Notes under the pieces: model-generated
The model's input: only the letters and a program-made list of their open reading frames with translations
What the model was told of the DNA's origin: nothing
The model's database searches: none
Shown here: piece after piece, positions 9,901 through 21,921 of the stretch
Numbering within the stretch: the first letter of the stretch is position 1
Layout: every line of letters starts with the position of its first letter
Position numbers and translations under genes: made by a program
Assembly: GCA_011391285.1 (NCBI GenBank)
Contig: JAABQU010000011.1
Location: 1-50,124, forward strand
Length of the DNA: 50,124 bases
Direction of reading: 5' to 3'
Source: Thiobacillus sp.
Lineage (GTDB): Bacteria > Pseudomonadota > Gammaproteobacteria > Burkholderiales > Thiobacillaceae

Positions 9901-10473
9901 TCACGCCAGCGGCCAACGCCTGATCACTTCGTACTGTGCACCGCTGGACTCGGTACGCGATTTCACCAGCACGAAATCGCTGATCGGCCAGCTCACCGGC
10001 ATGCATAGGGGCACTTCGCCGCCAGCAGAATTACGCAGCAGGGTGACATGGGGCACGTGCGGGCGTGCGTCGACGGCAAAGCCGGCATCCCGCAAGGCCA
10101 TATTTAACGTGCCGACCAGCTCGATGTGTTGCGGCGGCGTCTCGCTCGCCCCCAGCCAGCCGATGCGGTTGTGCCGCCAGTAGCCGGCCTGATCGAGGAC
10201 CAGCTCGAATGCGGCGGCGTGCACAGTGTCGGCGCAGGCGGCCAGGACATCCAGTTGGTCGGTCGGCGTGCTGCCGAGAAAGGCCAGGGTGATGTGCAGG
10301 GTGTCGGCGCGCATGCGCCGTCCACCCCAGTGCTGGTGCAGCCATTTGCCGGTGCGGTTGAGTGCGTCGCGGGTGGCGTCGTCCGGCCACAGGGCGAAGA
10401 ACAGCCGCAGCGTGTCGGGCTCGGCGGGGCCGGGTTCGGTCAGGCCTGTTTCTGTCAGACCCGGGTCAGCCAC
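9901..10473 (-). CDS. thpR: RNA 2',3'-cyclic phosphodiesterase (2H/LigT family)
   Basis: Member of the 2H phosphoesterase family, which hydrolyses RNA 2',3'-cyclic phosphate ends to 2'-phosphates; older annotations call it 2'-5' RNA ligase. The two catalytic HxT motifs are clear: HITLAFLG at about residue 60 and HVTLLRN at about residue 147. Length 190, within the family range. The start is GTG at 10473, overlapping the ispF stop by 8 bases, so it is translationally coupled and the last gene of the ftsK-ispD-ispF-thpR operon. The first 20 residues are a low-complexity [15 protein letters not shown] segment not expected in the fold, so a later start is conceivable. Confidence 0.9.
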   Translation of the reverse strand: MADPGLTETGLTEPGPAEPDTLRLFFALWPDDATRDALNRTGKWLHQHWGGRRMRADTLHITLAFLGSTPTDQLDVLAACADTVHAAAFELVLDQAGYWRHNRIGWLGASETPPQHIELVGTLNMALRDAGFAVDARPHVPHVTLLRNSAGGEVPLCMPVSWPISDFVLVKSRTESSGAQYEVIRRWPLA

Positions 10474-10948
10474 GCACGATCAGGCACACCGCTTCCGCGG
10501 CAATGCCCTCGCCGCGTCCGGTGAAGCCGAGTTTTTCGGTGGTGGTGGCCTTGACGTTGACGTGCTCGATGGCGACGCCAAGGTCGTCGGCGATGTGAGC
10601 CGTCATCCGCGCGATATGCGGCGCCATTTTCGGCGCCTGCGCGATGAGGGTGGCGTCGACGTTGCCGACGCGCCAGCCGCGCGCCTGCAGCTGTTCGGCG
10701 ACACGGCGCAGCAGGATGCGGCTGTCGATCCCGGCGAACGCCATATCGGTGTCCGGAAAATGCCGGCCGATGTCGCCCAGCCCCGCCGCACCCAGCAAGG
10801 CGTCGCAGATCGCGTGCAGCAGCACGTCGGCGTCGGAGTGGCCAGCCAGCCCCAGATCGTAGGGAATGTCGACGCCGCCGATGATGAGCTTGCGGTTCTC
10901 GGCAAAGGCATGCACGTCGAAGCCGTGGCCGACCCTGAGGTCATTCAT
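10466..10948 (-). CDS. ispF: 2-C-methyl-D-erythritol 2,4-cyclodiphosphate synthase
   Basis: Fifth enzyme of the MEP isoprenoid pathway, converting CDP-ME 2-phosphate to MEcPP with release of CMP. The 160-residue sequence matches the family throughout: [11 protein letters not shown] with the metal-binding Asp and His, [30 protein letters not shown], and the C-terminal [19 protein letters not shown] motif that contacts the CDP group. It overlaps the end of ispD by 8 bases, and ispD and ispF catalyse nearby steps of the pathway (steps 3 and 5). Trimeric cytosolic enzyme. Confidence 0.98.
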   Translation of the reverse strand: MNDLRVGHGFDVHAFAENRKLIIGGVDIPYDLGLAGHSDADVLLHAICDALLGAAGLGDIGRHFPDTDMAFAGIDSRILLRRVAEQLQARGWRVGNVDATLIAQAPKMAPHIARMTAHIADDLGVAIEHVNVKATTTEKLGFTGRGEGIAAEAVCLIVRG

Positions 10949-11638
10949 TCAGCTTCCCCAGAATCAGGCCCGCCAGTTCCATATCCTGCGGGTAGGTGAC
11001 CTTGAGGTTGCGACTGTCGGATTCGACCAGCCTCGGCTGTAGCCCAAGTTGCTCGATGGCCGAGGCTTCGTCGGTCATGTCGCTGCCGGCGGCACGCAGC
11101 GCTTCGGTCAGCTTGCCATGACGGAACATCTGCGGGGTTTGCGCCTGCCACAGGCCGGCGCGCGGCACGGTCGCCTCGGCCCGTGTGCCGGATGCCGACT
11201 CGGCAGCCGCACGCTTGAGGGTGTCGGCCACCGGCACGGCAAGCAGGCCGCCGACCGGGTCATCCGTTACTTCATCCAGCAACTTGCCCAGCATCTCGTC
11301 CGGCAAACAGGGACGCGCGGCATCGTGCACCAGCACCCAGTCGTCCGCGGCGCAGATCCTGGACATCGCGTCGAGGCCGTTCAGCACCGTTTCGGCGCGG
11401 GTCGCGCCGCCGCAGCGCAGCACTTCGATGCGTTCTTCCCAGCCCTGCCATGCGTAGTTGTTCCAGCGCTTGTCGGTGGGCGAGAGCACGACAAAAAGCT
11501 TGGTGATGCGGGGCTCGCGCGCCAGCACCATCATCGCGTGCGCGATCATCGGCACCGAATTGAGCGGCATGTACTGCTTTTCTATGCTCCCGCCCATGCG
11601 CGAGCCCGAGCCGGCCGCGGGAATCAGTGCGTAAAAAT

Positions 11639-11642
<4 letters not shown>
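10941..11642 (-). CDS. ispD: 2-C-methyl-D-erythritol 4-phosphate cytidylyltransferase
   Basis: Third MEP-pathway enzyme; transfers CMP from CTP to MEP. The 233 residues start with the nucleotidyltransferase motif [20 protein letters not shown] (glycine-rich CTP loop with Arg and Lys) and carry [23 protein letters not shown] and [13 protein letters not shown], all diagnostic of IspD. Its ATG overlaps the ftsK stop (ATGA, 11639-11642), and its end overlaps ispF. Coupling of isoprenoid synthesis to ftsK transcription is seen here, but a functional reason is not evident. Confidence 0.98.
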
Positions 11643-13918
<2,276 letters not shown>

Positions 13919-13959
13919 GGGCAAACTTTTACACGGAATAGCCGGATTATCGCGGATAA

Positions 13960-15063
<1,104 letters not shown>

Positions 15064-15093
15064 GCGGGATCCTGTTCAGCCAGGTGATGCGGG

Positions 15094-15756
15094 ATGAAGC
15101 GTGCACGCCACAGTGCGCTCGCGCCCGCCTCGTTCGAGGCGCTGGCCCGCATGCGCCGCGTGCTGCGCGAGCAGACCGCCACGCCGGCCACGCTTCACCA
15201 GGCCCCGCATAAACCCAAAGCCGCGGCCGACGGCGCCATGCTGTTCCGCCGCGCCGTCGCCGACGCCGTCCCCCTGCCCCCGTCCGATCGCGCGGAGATC
15301 GCGCGCCCGCGTCCCAAGCCCGTCGCCCACCAAAGGCGGGCCGACGAAGAGCAAGTCCTGGTCGACGCCCTGTCCGACCCGTGGGACTGGGAAGACGCCG
15401 TCTCCACCGGCGAGGAGCTGTTTTTCTCGCGCCCCGGCGTGCCCACCGCCGCGCTCCGAAAACTGCGGCGCGGCGGCTGGGTCATCCAGGGCGAACTCGA
15501 CCTGCACGGCCACACCGGCGACGAAGCCCGCGTCGCGCTGGCCGCCTTCCTCAACCGCTGCATGAAGGACGACCGGCGCTGCGTGCGCATCATCCACGGC
15601 AAGGGCCACGGCTCGAAGAACCGCCTGCCGGTGCTGAAGAACAAGGTGCGCCACTGGCTGATGCAGCGCGAAGACGTGCTCGCCTTCTGCCAGGCCCGCA
15701 CCGTCGACGGCGGCGCCGGCGCCGTCCTCGTTCTGCTGAAATCCTCTACCCGTTAG
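15094..15756 (+). CDS. Smr-domain protein (MutS2-like endonuclease domain)
   Basis: Predicted nucleic-acid nuclease or binding protein of 220 residues. The C-terminal Smr domain (about 135-218) has the conserved LDLHGHTGDEARVAL and the VRIIHGKGHGS motifs. The N-terminal 100 residues are basic and proline/alanine-rich (SDRAEIARPRPKPVAHQ). Stand-alone Smr proteins of this type (YdaL/SmrA-like in enterobacteria) nick DNA; others cleave mRNA on stalled ribosomes. It lies 30 bases after trxB and 12 bases before the peroxiredoxin gene, so the three are probably cotranscribed. Substrate unknown. Confidence 0.9.
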   Translation: MKRARHSALAPASFEALARMRRVLREQTATPATLHQAPHKPKAAADGAMLFRRAVADAVPLPPSDRAEIARPRPKPVAHQRRADEEQVLVDALSDPWDWEDAVSTGEELFFSRPGVPTAALRKLRRGGWVIQGELDLHGHTGDEARVALAAFLNRCMKDDRRCVRIIHGKGHGSKNRLPVLKNKVRHWLMQREDVLAFCQARTVDGGAGAVLVLLKSSTR

Positions 15757-15768
15757 GAAAGATATCCC

Positions 15769-16224
15769 ATGAGCGAACCCGTCATCACTGATTTCGAACT
15801 GCCGTCCACCGGCGACACAAGCTTCAAGCTGTCCGACCACCGCGGCACGAACGTCGTCGTCTACTTCTACCCCAAGGACAACACCTCCGGCTGCACCCTC
15901 GAAGGCCAGGAGTTCCGCGATCTGTATCCCGACTTCGCCAAGGCCAACACCCTCGTCGTCGGCGTCTCGCGCGACAGCCTCAAGTCGCACGAAGGCTTCA
16001 AGGCCGCGCAGGGCTTTCCGTTCGAGTTGCTGTCCGACAAGGATGAAGCCGCCTGCGAACTGTTCGGCGTGATGAAGATGAAGAACATGTGCGGCAAACA
16101 GGTGCGCGGCATCGAGCGCAGCACCTTTGTGTTCGACGTGGACGGGAAGCTGGTGAAGAGCTGGCGCGGGTTGAAGGCGCCGGGGCATGCGGCGGAGGTG
16201 TTGGGGTTTGTGCAGACGCTTTGA
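15769..16224 (+). CDS. bcp: Peroxiredoxin, Bcp/PrxQ family, lacking the usual resolving Cys
   Basis: Cytosolic thiol peroxidase that reduces hydroperoxides with electrons from thioredoxin. Length 151, normal. The peroxidatic cysteine is C42 in PKDNTSGCTLEGQEF. In many PrxQ proteins a resolving cysteine is five residues later; here that position is Q47. Other cysteines are C96 (DEAACELFG) and C108 (KNMCGKQ), either of which could resolve, or the enzyme may act as a 1-Cys type. The expected active-site Pro before the Gly is replaced by Ser (TSGC instead of TPGC). A good ribosome-binding site (AGGAAAG) precedes the ATG, and trxB is two genes upstream, which fits thioredoxin-linked reduction. Confidence 0.95.
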   Translation: MSEPVITDFELPSTGDTSFKLSDHRGTNVVVYFYPKDNTSGCTLEGQEFRDLYPDFAKANTLVVGVSRDSLKSHEGFKAAQGFPFELLSDKDEAACELFGVMKMKNMCGKQVRGIERSTFVFDVDGKLVKSWRGLKAPGHAAEVLGFVQTL

Positions 16225-16254
16225 AGTAGCTTCGTAGTTGAGAGCTTCACTGGT

Positions 16255-16575
16255 CTGCTGACCGTTGGCCTGGGGTAGCCCGGCGGCTAGTTGCTTTTCT
16301 TGTCTCGCCAAGAAAAGTAACCAAAAGAAGGCGACCCCAACAGTCCCGAATTCCCGAAGATCAAGCGCATCGGATCAGCGGCAAAGGTGTTTGAGCCCCG
16401 CTCACCTTCGAAATACAAACAAAGCGGGGGGAGTTCTTTGCCGCCCGCCCGCCCGGCAGGCTCGATTTCCGGGGTTTCGGGGATGAGCGGGGTCGCCTTT
16501 TCTTGGGTTACTTTCTTTTGGCGAAGCAAAAGAAAGTAATTAGCCGCCGGGCTACCCCCGGCCAACGGTCAGCAG
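16255..16575. repeat. 321-bp inverted-repeat element without a gene
   Basis: This fills the 405-base gap between bcp and the dinG-like gene. The arms are 16255-16338 and 16489-16575, about 85 bases each, imperfect inverted copies that begin CTGCTGACCGTTGGCC and end GGCGACCCC. The right arm has an inner perfect 13-bp hairpin, TTACTTTCTTTTG paired with CAAAAGAAAGTAA, with a degraded counterpart in the left arm. The central 150 bases contain a GCCCCGCT/AGCGGGG pair. Open frames across it are repeat translations, not genes. The structure resembles a miniature inverted-repeat element; similar sequences with the AAAGAAAGTAA hairpin recur in betaproteobacterial genomes in my recollection. Confidence 0.8.
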
Positions 16576-16620
16576 TCCCGCGAAGGTGTATCCACTAAAC
16601 GTGCCTTGCGCCTAAACGGA

Positions 16621-16653
16621 ACTGGATTGCTACGCTTCGCTCGCAATGACGGG
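16621..16653. repeat. Dispersed repeat (GTCATTGCGAGCGAAGCG type) at the 3' end of the helicase gene
   Basis: On the minus strand the sequence contains CGTCATTGCGAGCGAAGCG followed by TAGCAATCCAG, a well-known dispersed bacterial repeat. It overlaps the final codons and the TAG stop of the dinG-like gene, so the protein ends in repeat-encoded residues. Confidence 0.75.
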
Positions 16654-18591
16654 TGAAGCTTCCTGCGAAGCGAAAAACCGCTCCACCACCTCCAACTTCC
16701 TTGTCCGCGTCATCGCCGGCAGCGCATTCAATAACAAGCGCCCATACGGCTTGTCCGCCAGCCGCGTATCGCAAATCATCAGCACCCCGCGATCGGTCTC
16801 GGTGCGGATCAGCCGCCCCGCCCCCTGCTTGAGACTGATCGCCGCATGCGGCAACTGGTAATCCATGAACGGCTTGCCGCCGTTCTTCTCGGCCTGGGCG
16901 ATGCGCGCGGCGACGACCGGATCATCGGGCGGCTGGAACGGCAGCTTGTCGATGATGACGACCGACAGGATGTCGCCGGGCATGTCGACGCCCTCCCAGA
17001 AGCTCTGGCTGCCGAGCAGCACGGCGTTGCCGGCTTTCTGGAAACGCGCGAGAAGCTCGTTCTTCGGGGCGTCGCCCTGAACCAATAAGGGGTAGTCCCA
17101 GCCGCGAAACTTGAAGGCATCGATCAACAGCCCGCGGGCTTTGTCCAGCGCACGCAGGCTGGTGAAGAGGATGAAGGCGCGCCCCTGGCTGACTTCCAGA
17201 ACCGGCAGCGCAGCTTCGACGACGGCCTCGGTGAACTCGGGCGTGTTGGGCGCGGGCAGATTCTGCGGCACATAGAGCACACCCTGGCGCGGATAGTCGA
17301 AGGGACTGTCGACGCACAGGGTTTCCGCCTCCTCAATCCCGAGCCGGGTTTTCAGGTGAGTGAAGTCGCCGCCGACGGCGAGGGTGGCGGAGGTGAGGAT
17401 CCACGCCTGCGCACGCTCGGTGAGCTTGGCGCCGAACATCGCGCCGACCGACAAGGGCGTCGCGTGCAACAGCAGCGAACTCATCGTGGTCTCGAGCCAA
17501 CGCACGCGTGGGTTCTCGGGGTCGTCGTCATGCTGCCAGCTGGCCAGGGTCGCCTGCACGCCCAGCGCGCGCTCGAAGCAGTTTTTCAGGTCGGCGTCGC
17601 GCTCGGCCTGGGTTTCGAGCAGCTTCGCGGTTTCATCCAGCGCCGCCGACAAGGCCTTCAGGGCGTCCGGCCATTTGTCGTAGCGCGCAAGATCGGCGAT
17701 GGTCGCCTTGACCGGGTTCTGCGGAAAGGCCAGGCGCAGGTCGCGCGCGGCCTTGGTCAGGTCTTCGGCTGCGCGGCGCAGGGCGGGGAAATCACCGGCC
17801 TTAACCGCGGCCAGACGTTTGGTGTCGCCCGCCAGGTCGAGCAGTTGCGCCGTCGACAGCGTCTCTCCGAAGAACTGCGCGGCAGTCTCCGCCAGCTGGT
17901 GCGCTTCGTCGAGGATCACGGTGTTGCAGGCCGGCAGCAGTTCGGCGACACCCTCGTCCTTCAGCCAGAGGTCGGCGAAGAACAGATGATGGTTGACCAC
18001 CACCACCTCGGCATCGAGCGCGGCCTTGCGCGCGGCCATCACGAAGCAGTCCTTGAAGTGGCTGCATTCGCTGCCCAGGCAGGTATCGCGGCTGGAAATC
18101 GCGTATTGCCAGGCGGTGGCGTCCTCGGGAATGCCTTCGGCCTCGGCGCGGTCGCCGCTGCTGCTGGTTTCGGCAAAGCGGGCGATTTTCTGCAGCCATG
18201 CTGCATCGTCGCGATGCGCGAAACGGCCGTCGCTCAAATTGCGCTGGAGATGATGGTGGCAAACGTAGTTGGCACGGCCCTTCAGCAGCGCCACCTTGAC
18301 GGGGGACTTCAGCGCGCGGCGCGCGGCCGGCAGATCGCGATGAAACAGCTGGTCCTGCAGCGCCTTGGTGCCGGTGGAGATCACCACCTTGCCGCCCGAC
18401 AGCAGCGCGGGAACCAGATAGGCCAGCGTCTTGCCCGTACCTGTGCCGGCTTCGGCCAGCAGCACGCTGTTGTCGGCAACCGCCCGCTCGACGGCTTCTG
18501 CCATGGCCAACTGCTGCGGGCGCGAACGCCAGCCCGGCAGCACGGTGGAGCAGGCGCCATCAGGCGAGAAGATGTGTTTCAGGTCAGGCAT
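16630..18591 (-). CDS. ATP-dependent DNA helicase, DinG/YoaA family (XPD-like)
   Basis: Superfamily 2 iron-sulfur helicase that unwinds DNA 5' to 3' and is tied to repair and clearing of R-loops. I start at ATG 18591 (MPDLKHIFSPDGACS), giving 653 residues; an ATG 33 bases upstream is also open. Motifs: RPQQLAMAEAVERAV, Walker A AEAGTGTGKTLAYLVP, a cluster of cysteines expected for the Fe-S cluster (C in ANYVCHHH, then CLGSECSHFKDC), DEAH box VILDEAHQLAET, helicase motif VI GAGRLIRTETDRGVL. Length and Fe-S spacing favour YoaA over DinG. The last nine residues (ASPVIASEA) come from a dispersed repeat. Monocistronic as far as I can see. Confidence 0.92.
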   Translation of the reverse strand: MPDLKHIFSPDGACSTVLPGWRSRPQQLAMAEAVERAVADNSVLLAEAGTGTGKTLAYLVPALLSGGKVVISTGTKALQDQLFHRDLPAARRALKSPVKVALLKGRANYVCHHHLQRNLSDGRFAHRDDAAWLQKIARFAETSSSGDRAEAEGIPEDATAWQYAISSRDTCLGSECSHFKDCFVMAARKAALDAEVVVVNHHLFFADLWLKDEGVAELLPACNTVILDEAHQLAETAAQFFGETLSTAQLLDLAGDTKRLAAVKAGDFPALRRAAEDLTKAARDLRLAFPQNPVKATIADLARYDKWPDALKALSAALDETAKLLETQAERDADLKNCFERALGVQATLASWQHDDDPENPRVRWLETTMSSLLLHATPLSVGAMFGAKLTERAQAWILTSATLAVGGDFTHLKTRLGIEEAETLCVDSPFDYPRQGVLYVPQNLPAPNTPEFTEAVVEAALPVLEVSQGRAFILFTSLRALDKARGLLIDAFKFRGWDYPLLVQGDAPKNELLARFQKAGNAVLLGSQSFWEGVDMPGDILSVVIIDKLPFQPPDDPVVAARIAQAEKNGGKPFMDYQLPHAAISLKQGAGRLIRTETDRGVLMICDTRLADKPYGRLLLNALPAMTRTRKLEVVERFFASQEASPVIASEA

Positions 18592-18712
18592 GTTTGAAGG
18601 GGATTTCGCCGCGGAGTGTAACATCCGCCACGCATCGCACTGGCTGCATTCGCCTATAGTTGGACTGATCCGTTGCCGTTAAACACGTAGATTCTGCCTA
18701 TTCGGTTCCTAC

Positions 18713-19567
18713 ATGCGCGCTTACCTGCTTTGCTTGCTGATATGGGCAGTCCCGGCTGCCGCTCAAGCTGAACTTGTTCAGCAGTTGATGCGCCCCGCTA
18801 TTCCCGCCAGCGCAGAGTATCTGGTCGGCGCGCGCGGCAAGCCCGCCGTGCTGCTGCTGCACGGTTTCTTGCAGACGCGTGAGTTTTCCACCGTAGCCTC
18901 GCTCGCCCGCGGCCTGCACGACGCCGGCTACACGGTATTGTCGCCCACGCTCAGCCTGAATATTCCCGACCGCAAGCAAAGCCTGGCGTGCGAAGCCGTC
19001 CACAAACACAGCCTGGATGACGACGTGGCCGAAATCGGGCACTGGATACAGTGGCTCAAATCTCGCGGCCACCCCGCCATCGTGCTGCTCGGCCACAGCT
19101 TTGGCAGCATGCAGTTGCTGGCCTACCTGTCGGGCAAGCCGGATGCGGCCGTCAAAGGCTATATCGGCGCTTCGCTGATCGAAGCCCAGATCGGTTCAGT
19201 TGATCGGAAGGCTTTGATCGCCCGACTGGAAGCACGCGTCCTCAGCAAGCAGCGTGAACTGTTCAACCAAACCCTGTCGTTCTGCAGCAAATATCCCTCG
19301 ACGCCCGAAGGCCTGCTGTCCTATGTCCGCTGGGATCAGGCACAAGTGCTGGCTTCCCTGAAGCAATCACCGGCCCGCGTGAAGCTCATCATGGGCGACT
19401 CCGACGAAGTGGTCGGAGGCGGCTGGCTCAAGGCCTTGCAGCATATACAGGCCCCGATGGTCGTTGTGAAGGGCGCCAATCATTTCATGGATGGTGAACA
19501 CGAGTTTGATTTGCTGGAGCATTCGCTCAGCTTTCTTCAAACCATCAGGCCGTTCCCGTCCCCATGA
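18713..19567 (+). CDS. Exported alpha/beta-hydrolase
   Basis: Probable periplasmic hydrolase of 284 residues. A signal peptide (MRAYLLCLLIWAVPAAAQA, cleavage about residue 19) precedes the alpha/beta-hydrolase core. The oxyanion region is LLLHGFLQT, the nucleophile elbow GHSFGS, the acid probably Asp in MGDSDEVV and the catalytic His in KGANHFMDG, in canonical order. Cysteines are few (e.g. LACEAV, SFCSKYP). The substrate cannot be told from sequence; esterase or thioesterase activity is likely. Its stop overlaps the start of the GGDEF-EAL gene by 4 bases (ATGA), implying coupled expression. Confidence 0.88.
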   Translation: MRAYLLCLLIWAVPAAAQAELVQQLMRPAIPASAEYLVGARGKPAVLLLHGFLQTREFSTVASLARGLHDAGYTVLSPTLSLNIPDRKQSLACEAVHKHSLDDDVAEIGHWIQWLKSRGHPAIVLLGHSFGSMQLLAYLSGKPDAAVKGYIGASLIEAQIGSVDRKALIARLEARVLSKQRELFNQTLSFCSKYPSTPEGLLSYVRWDQAQVLASLKQSPARVKLIMGDSDEVVGGGWLKALQHIQAPMVVVKGANHFMDGEHEFDLLEHSLSFLQTIRPFPSP

Positions 19568-21921
19568 ATTGGCCCGCCAACCTGTCCATCAAGCACGTTG
19601 CGCTCGCCTTCATCACGGCGCTGCTGGTGCTGGTCAGCCTGGTCGGTGGATTCTCTGCCTATCAGACACGCGCCGTCACCCAAAGCCTGGAGCGGCATAA
19701 CCAGAATGCCGCGCATTCCGAGCTCGTCACCGCTGTTGAGCGTCTGCTGAACCAGGCGAAGGAGCAGATCGTCAGTCTCGCGCAATGGGACGAAACCCGG
19801 CAACAACTGGTGCTGCCTGAGTATTACGCTTACTGGCGAGACCAGCGTGTCTACGAAAGCGGCATGCTGAACCGCAGGCTTGCCCAAGTGGGACTGTACC
19901 GACCATCGGGCGAGCGGCTCAACCCCGGTCCGGAAAAAAGTCCCCTGCCCGCTACGCTGCCGGCCGACCTGACGTCACTCGAGCCGACGTGCTGGCTGAG
20001 CAACGAGGCCGGCGCCATTGCACTGTATTGCAGGGCGCCTGTTTATGGCGAGGTGCAGCGGCAAACCCTGCTCGGCAACAGCCTGATCCGGATTGATTTC
20101 ATGCCGGCCCTGCTGAGTCAGGACATGCTCCATTTCACGGATGCTGCCAGCGTCAGCCTGACTCTGAAGCCCGGTGAAACGCTGGCGACGTCGGACCTGC
20201 TTTCGCGCCTGAATTTCAAGGCCCAGCCCGACCCCAACCAGTTGCTGTTCCAAACCATCCTGTCGCGCACCTTGCTCGCGCTGTTTATTCTGCTGGTGGC
20301 TTCTGCGCTGCTGGGTGCAGTGATTTACAGCCGGCTGCTGGTGCGCCCGCTGCGACAGCTGTCACAGGACATCGACGACATGCAGCACGACCATTTCACT
20401 CCCACGCCCTTGCGTTCCCGCCCCATGCGCATCGCCGAACTGGAAAACATCCGCCGTTCGCTGTCCGAATACCAGCTGCAATTGCGTGTCCTGCATGGCT
20501 CGCTGGAAAACCAGAATCGCGAATTTCATTCGCAGGCGCGCCAGGATGTGCTGACCGGCTGCCACAACCGCCGCGCCTATGACGAAGACTGGGAAAAATT
20601 CCGGCAGGATGTGGGAAAAGTGCCGCAGGGTGTGGCATTTCTCCTGTTCGACTGCGATCGCTTCAAGGCGATCAACGACACCTACGGCCACGCCAAGGGC
20701 GACCGCGTGCTCACCATCATTTCAAATGCGCTGGTGATGGCGCTGCGCGCAAACGATCGCCTGTATCGCCTGGGCGGAGACGAATTCGCCACCTTCCTGT
20801 CGCGCACCACCCCGGCCCAGGCCAAGCAGATCGCGCAGCGCTGCCAAAGCCTGCTCGAGGCGGCCAATTTTGGCGATCTGGGCATCAATGAGCCCGTCGG
20901 CATCAGCATCGGCATTGCCTTCTGCGCCCCCGAAGAGATGGAGCACATCGACGACCTGCCCAAGCAGGCCGACATCGCCATGTATACCGCCAAGCAACCG
21001 GGACGCAACCGCGTTGCCCTCTACGGCGATGACACCGAACGGGCCTCGCAGACGCTGGTGGCCAGCCGCGAGACCAGCGCGCTGTTCCAGGCCTTGTCGA
21101 CGCCCGGCATGATCGAACTGCATTACCAGCCCATTTTCAGCCTGCCGCAGCACACGATCGGCTACTACGAAGTCCTGGCGCGCATTCGTTACCACGATGA
21201 ACTGATCCTGCCGGATGCGTTCCTGCCCGTCATCGGCAGCCGCCGCCTGGAAACCCAATTCGACCTGGCCGTGCTGCACCAGGTCGACGCCGACCTGTCT
21301 TCAGGCCAGTTGCCGGCTGGATGCGGCCTCTCGATCAACCTGTCCGCTCAGAGCCTTTCCAGCCCTGAAATCGCTTCGTACCTGATGGAACTGTCGCGCC
21401 ACAATGCAAGCCATCCGCTGATGCTGGAAATCACCGAAACCTCCCTCATCACACAGATCAGTGCGGTGAACACCTATCTCGATCTGTTGCGCACGGTCAA
21501 CTACCGCATCGCGATGGACGACTTCGGCACAGGCTATTCGCCGTTGCGCTACCTGGTCGACCTGCCGGTGGACGTGGTCAAGTTCGATATTTCGCTGGTG
21601 AACAAGCTGGGAGAAGACACCCGCGCCGGCCGGGTGGTGGCCGATTTCGCCCGCTTGATGACGGACGTCGGCTATGTGCTGGTGGCCGAAGGCGTGGAGA
21701 CCGACGCCGCCCTGCGCAAGGTCGAAAGCCTGGGCTTTTCCCACGTTCAGGGTTATTTGCTGGGTCGACCGGTTCCGCTGGCGCAACTGGCCGCCCCTGG
21801 TGCCCCCCTTGATCCCAACGATTCAGTGCTTGCCCGAACGCCAGATGGCGAAAATGATCCAGAGGCTGTTGAAAAACGCGATCAGGAAACCCAGCAGCCC
21901 AAACAGCGGCAGGCCAAATAG
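19564..21921 (+). CDS. Membrane c-di-GMP enzyme with GGDEF and EAL domains
   Basis: Inner-membrane sensor that can make and break c-di-GMP; 785 residues. TM1 at about 8-33, a periplasmic CHASE4-like sensor region about 34-230 (WDETRQQLVLPEYYAYW), TM2 about 235-256, a HAMP-like linker, GGDEF domain about 320-490 and EAL domain about 500-740. The GGDEF motif is intact (404-408) and is preceded by an RAND inhibitory site (395-398) at the right spacing. The EAL domain has the motif as EVLAR (536-540), plus N592, E622, D652-D653 in DDFGTG, K673, E709 and Q729, so both activities look possible. The last 33 codons overlap the 3' end of ubiB, which runs the other way. Confidence 0.94.
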   Translation: MNWPANLSIKHVALAFITALLVLVSLVGGFSAYQTRAVTQSLERHNQNAAHSELVTAVERLLNQAKEQIVSLAQWDETRQQLVLPEYYAYWRDQRVYESGMLNRRLAQVGLYRPSGERLNPGPEKSPLPATLPADLTSLEPTCWLSNEAGAIALYCRAPVYGEVQRQTLLGNSLIRIDFMPALLSQDMLHFTDAASVSLTLKPGETLATSDLLSRLNFKAQPDPNQLLFQTILSRTLLALFILLVASALLGAVIYSRLLVRPLRQLSQDIDDMQHDHFTPTPLRSRPMRIAELENIRRSLSEYQLQLRVLHGSLENQNREFHSQARQDVLTGCHNRRAYDEDWEKFRQDVGKVPQGVAFLLFDCDRFKAINDTYGHAKGDRVLTIISNALVMALRANDRLYRLGGDEFATFLSRTTPAQAKQIAQRCQSLLEAANFGDLGINEPVGISIGIAFCAPEEMEHIDDLPKQADIAMYTAKQPGRNRVALYGDDTERASQTLVASRETSALFQALSTPGMIELHYQPIFSLPQHTIGYYEVLARIRYHDELILPDAFLPVIGSRRLETQFDLAVLHQVDADLSSGQLPAGCGLSINLSAQSLSSPEIASYLMELSRHNASHPLMLEITETSLITQISAVNTYLDLLRTVNYRIAMDDFGTGYSPLRYLVDLPVDVVKFDISLVNKLGEDTRAGRVVADFARLMTDVGYVLVAEGVETDAALRKVESLGFSHVQGYLLGRPVPLAQLAAPGAPLDPNDSVLARTPDGENDPEAVEKRDQETQQPKQRQAK

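Noticed and set aside
16265..16565. Small open frames of 73 and 92 codons in the bcp-dinG gap
   Set aside because: They are translations of the arms of the 321-bp inverted repeat (KKVTQEKAT-type peptides) with no ribosome-binding sites.
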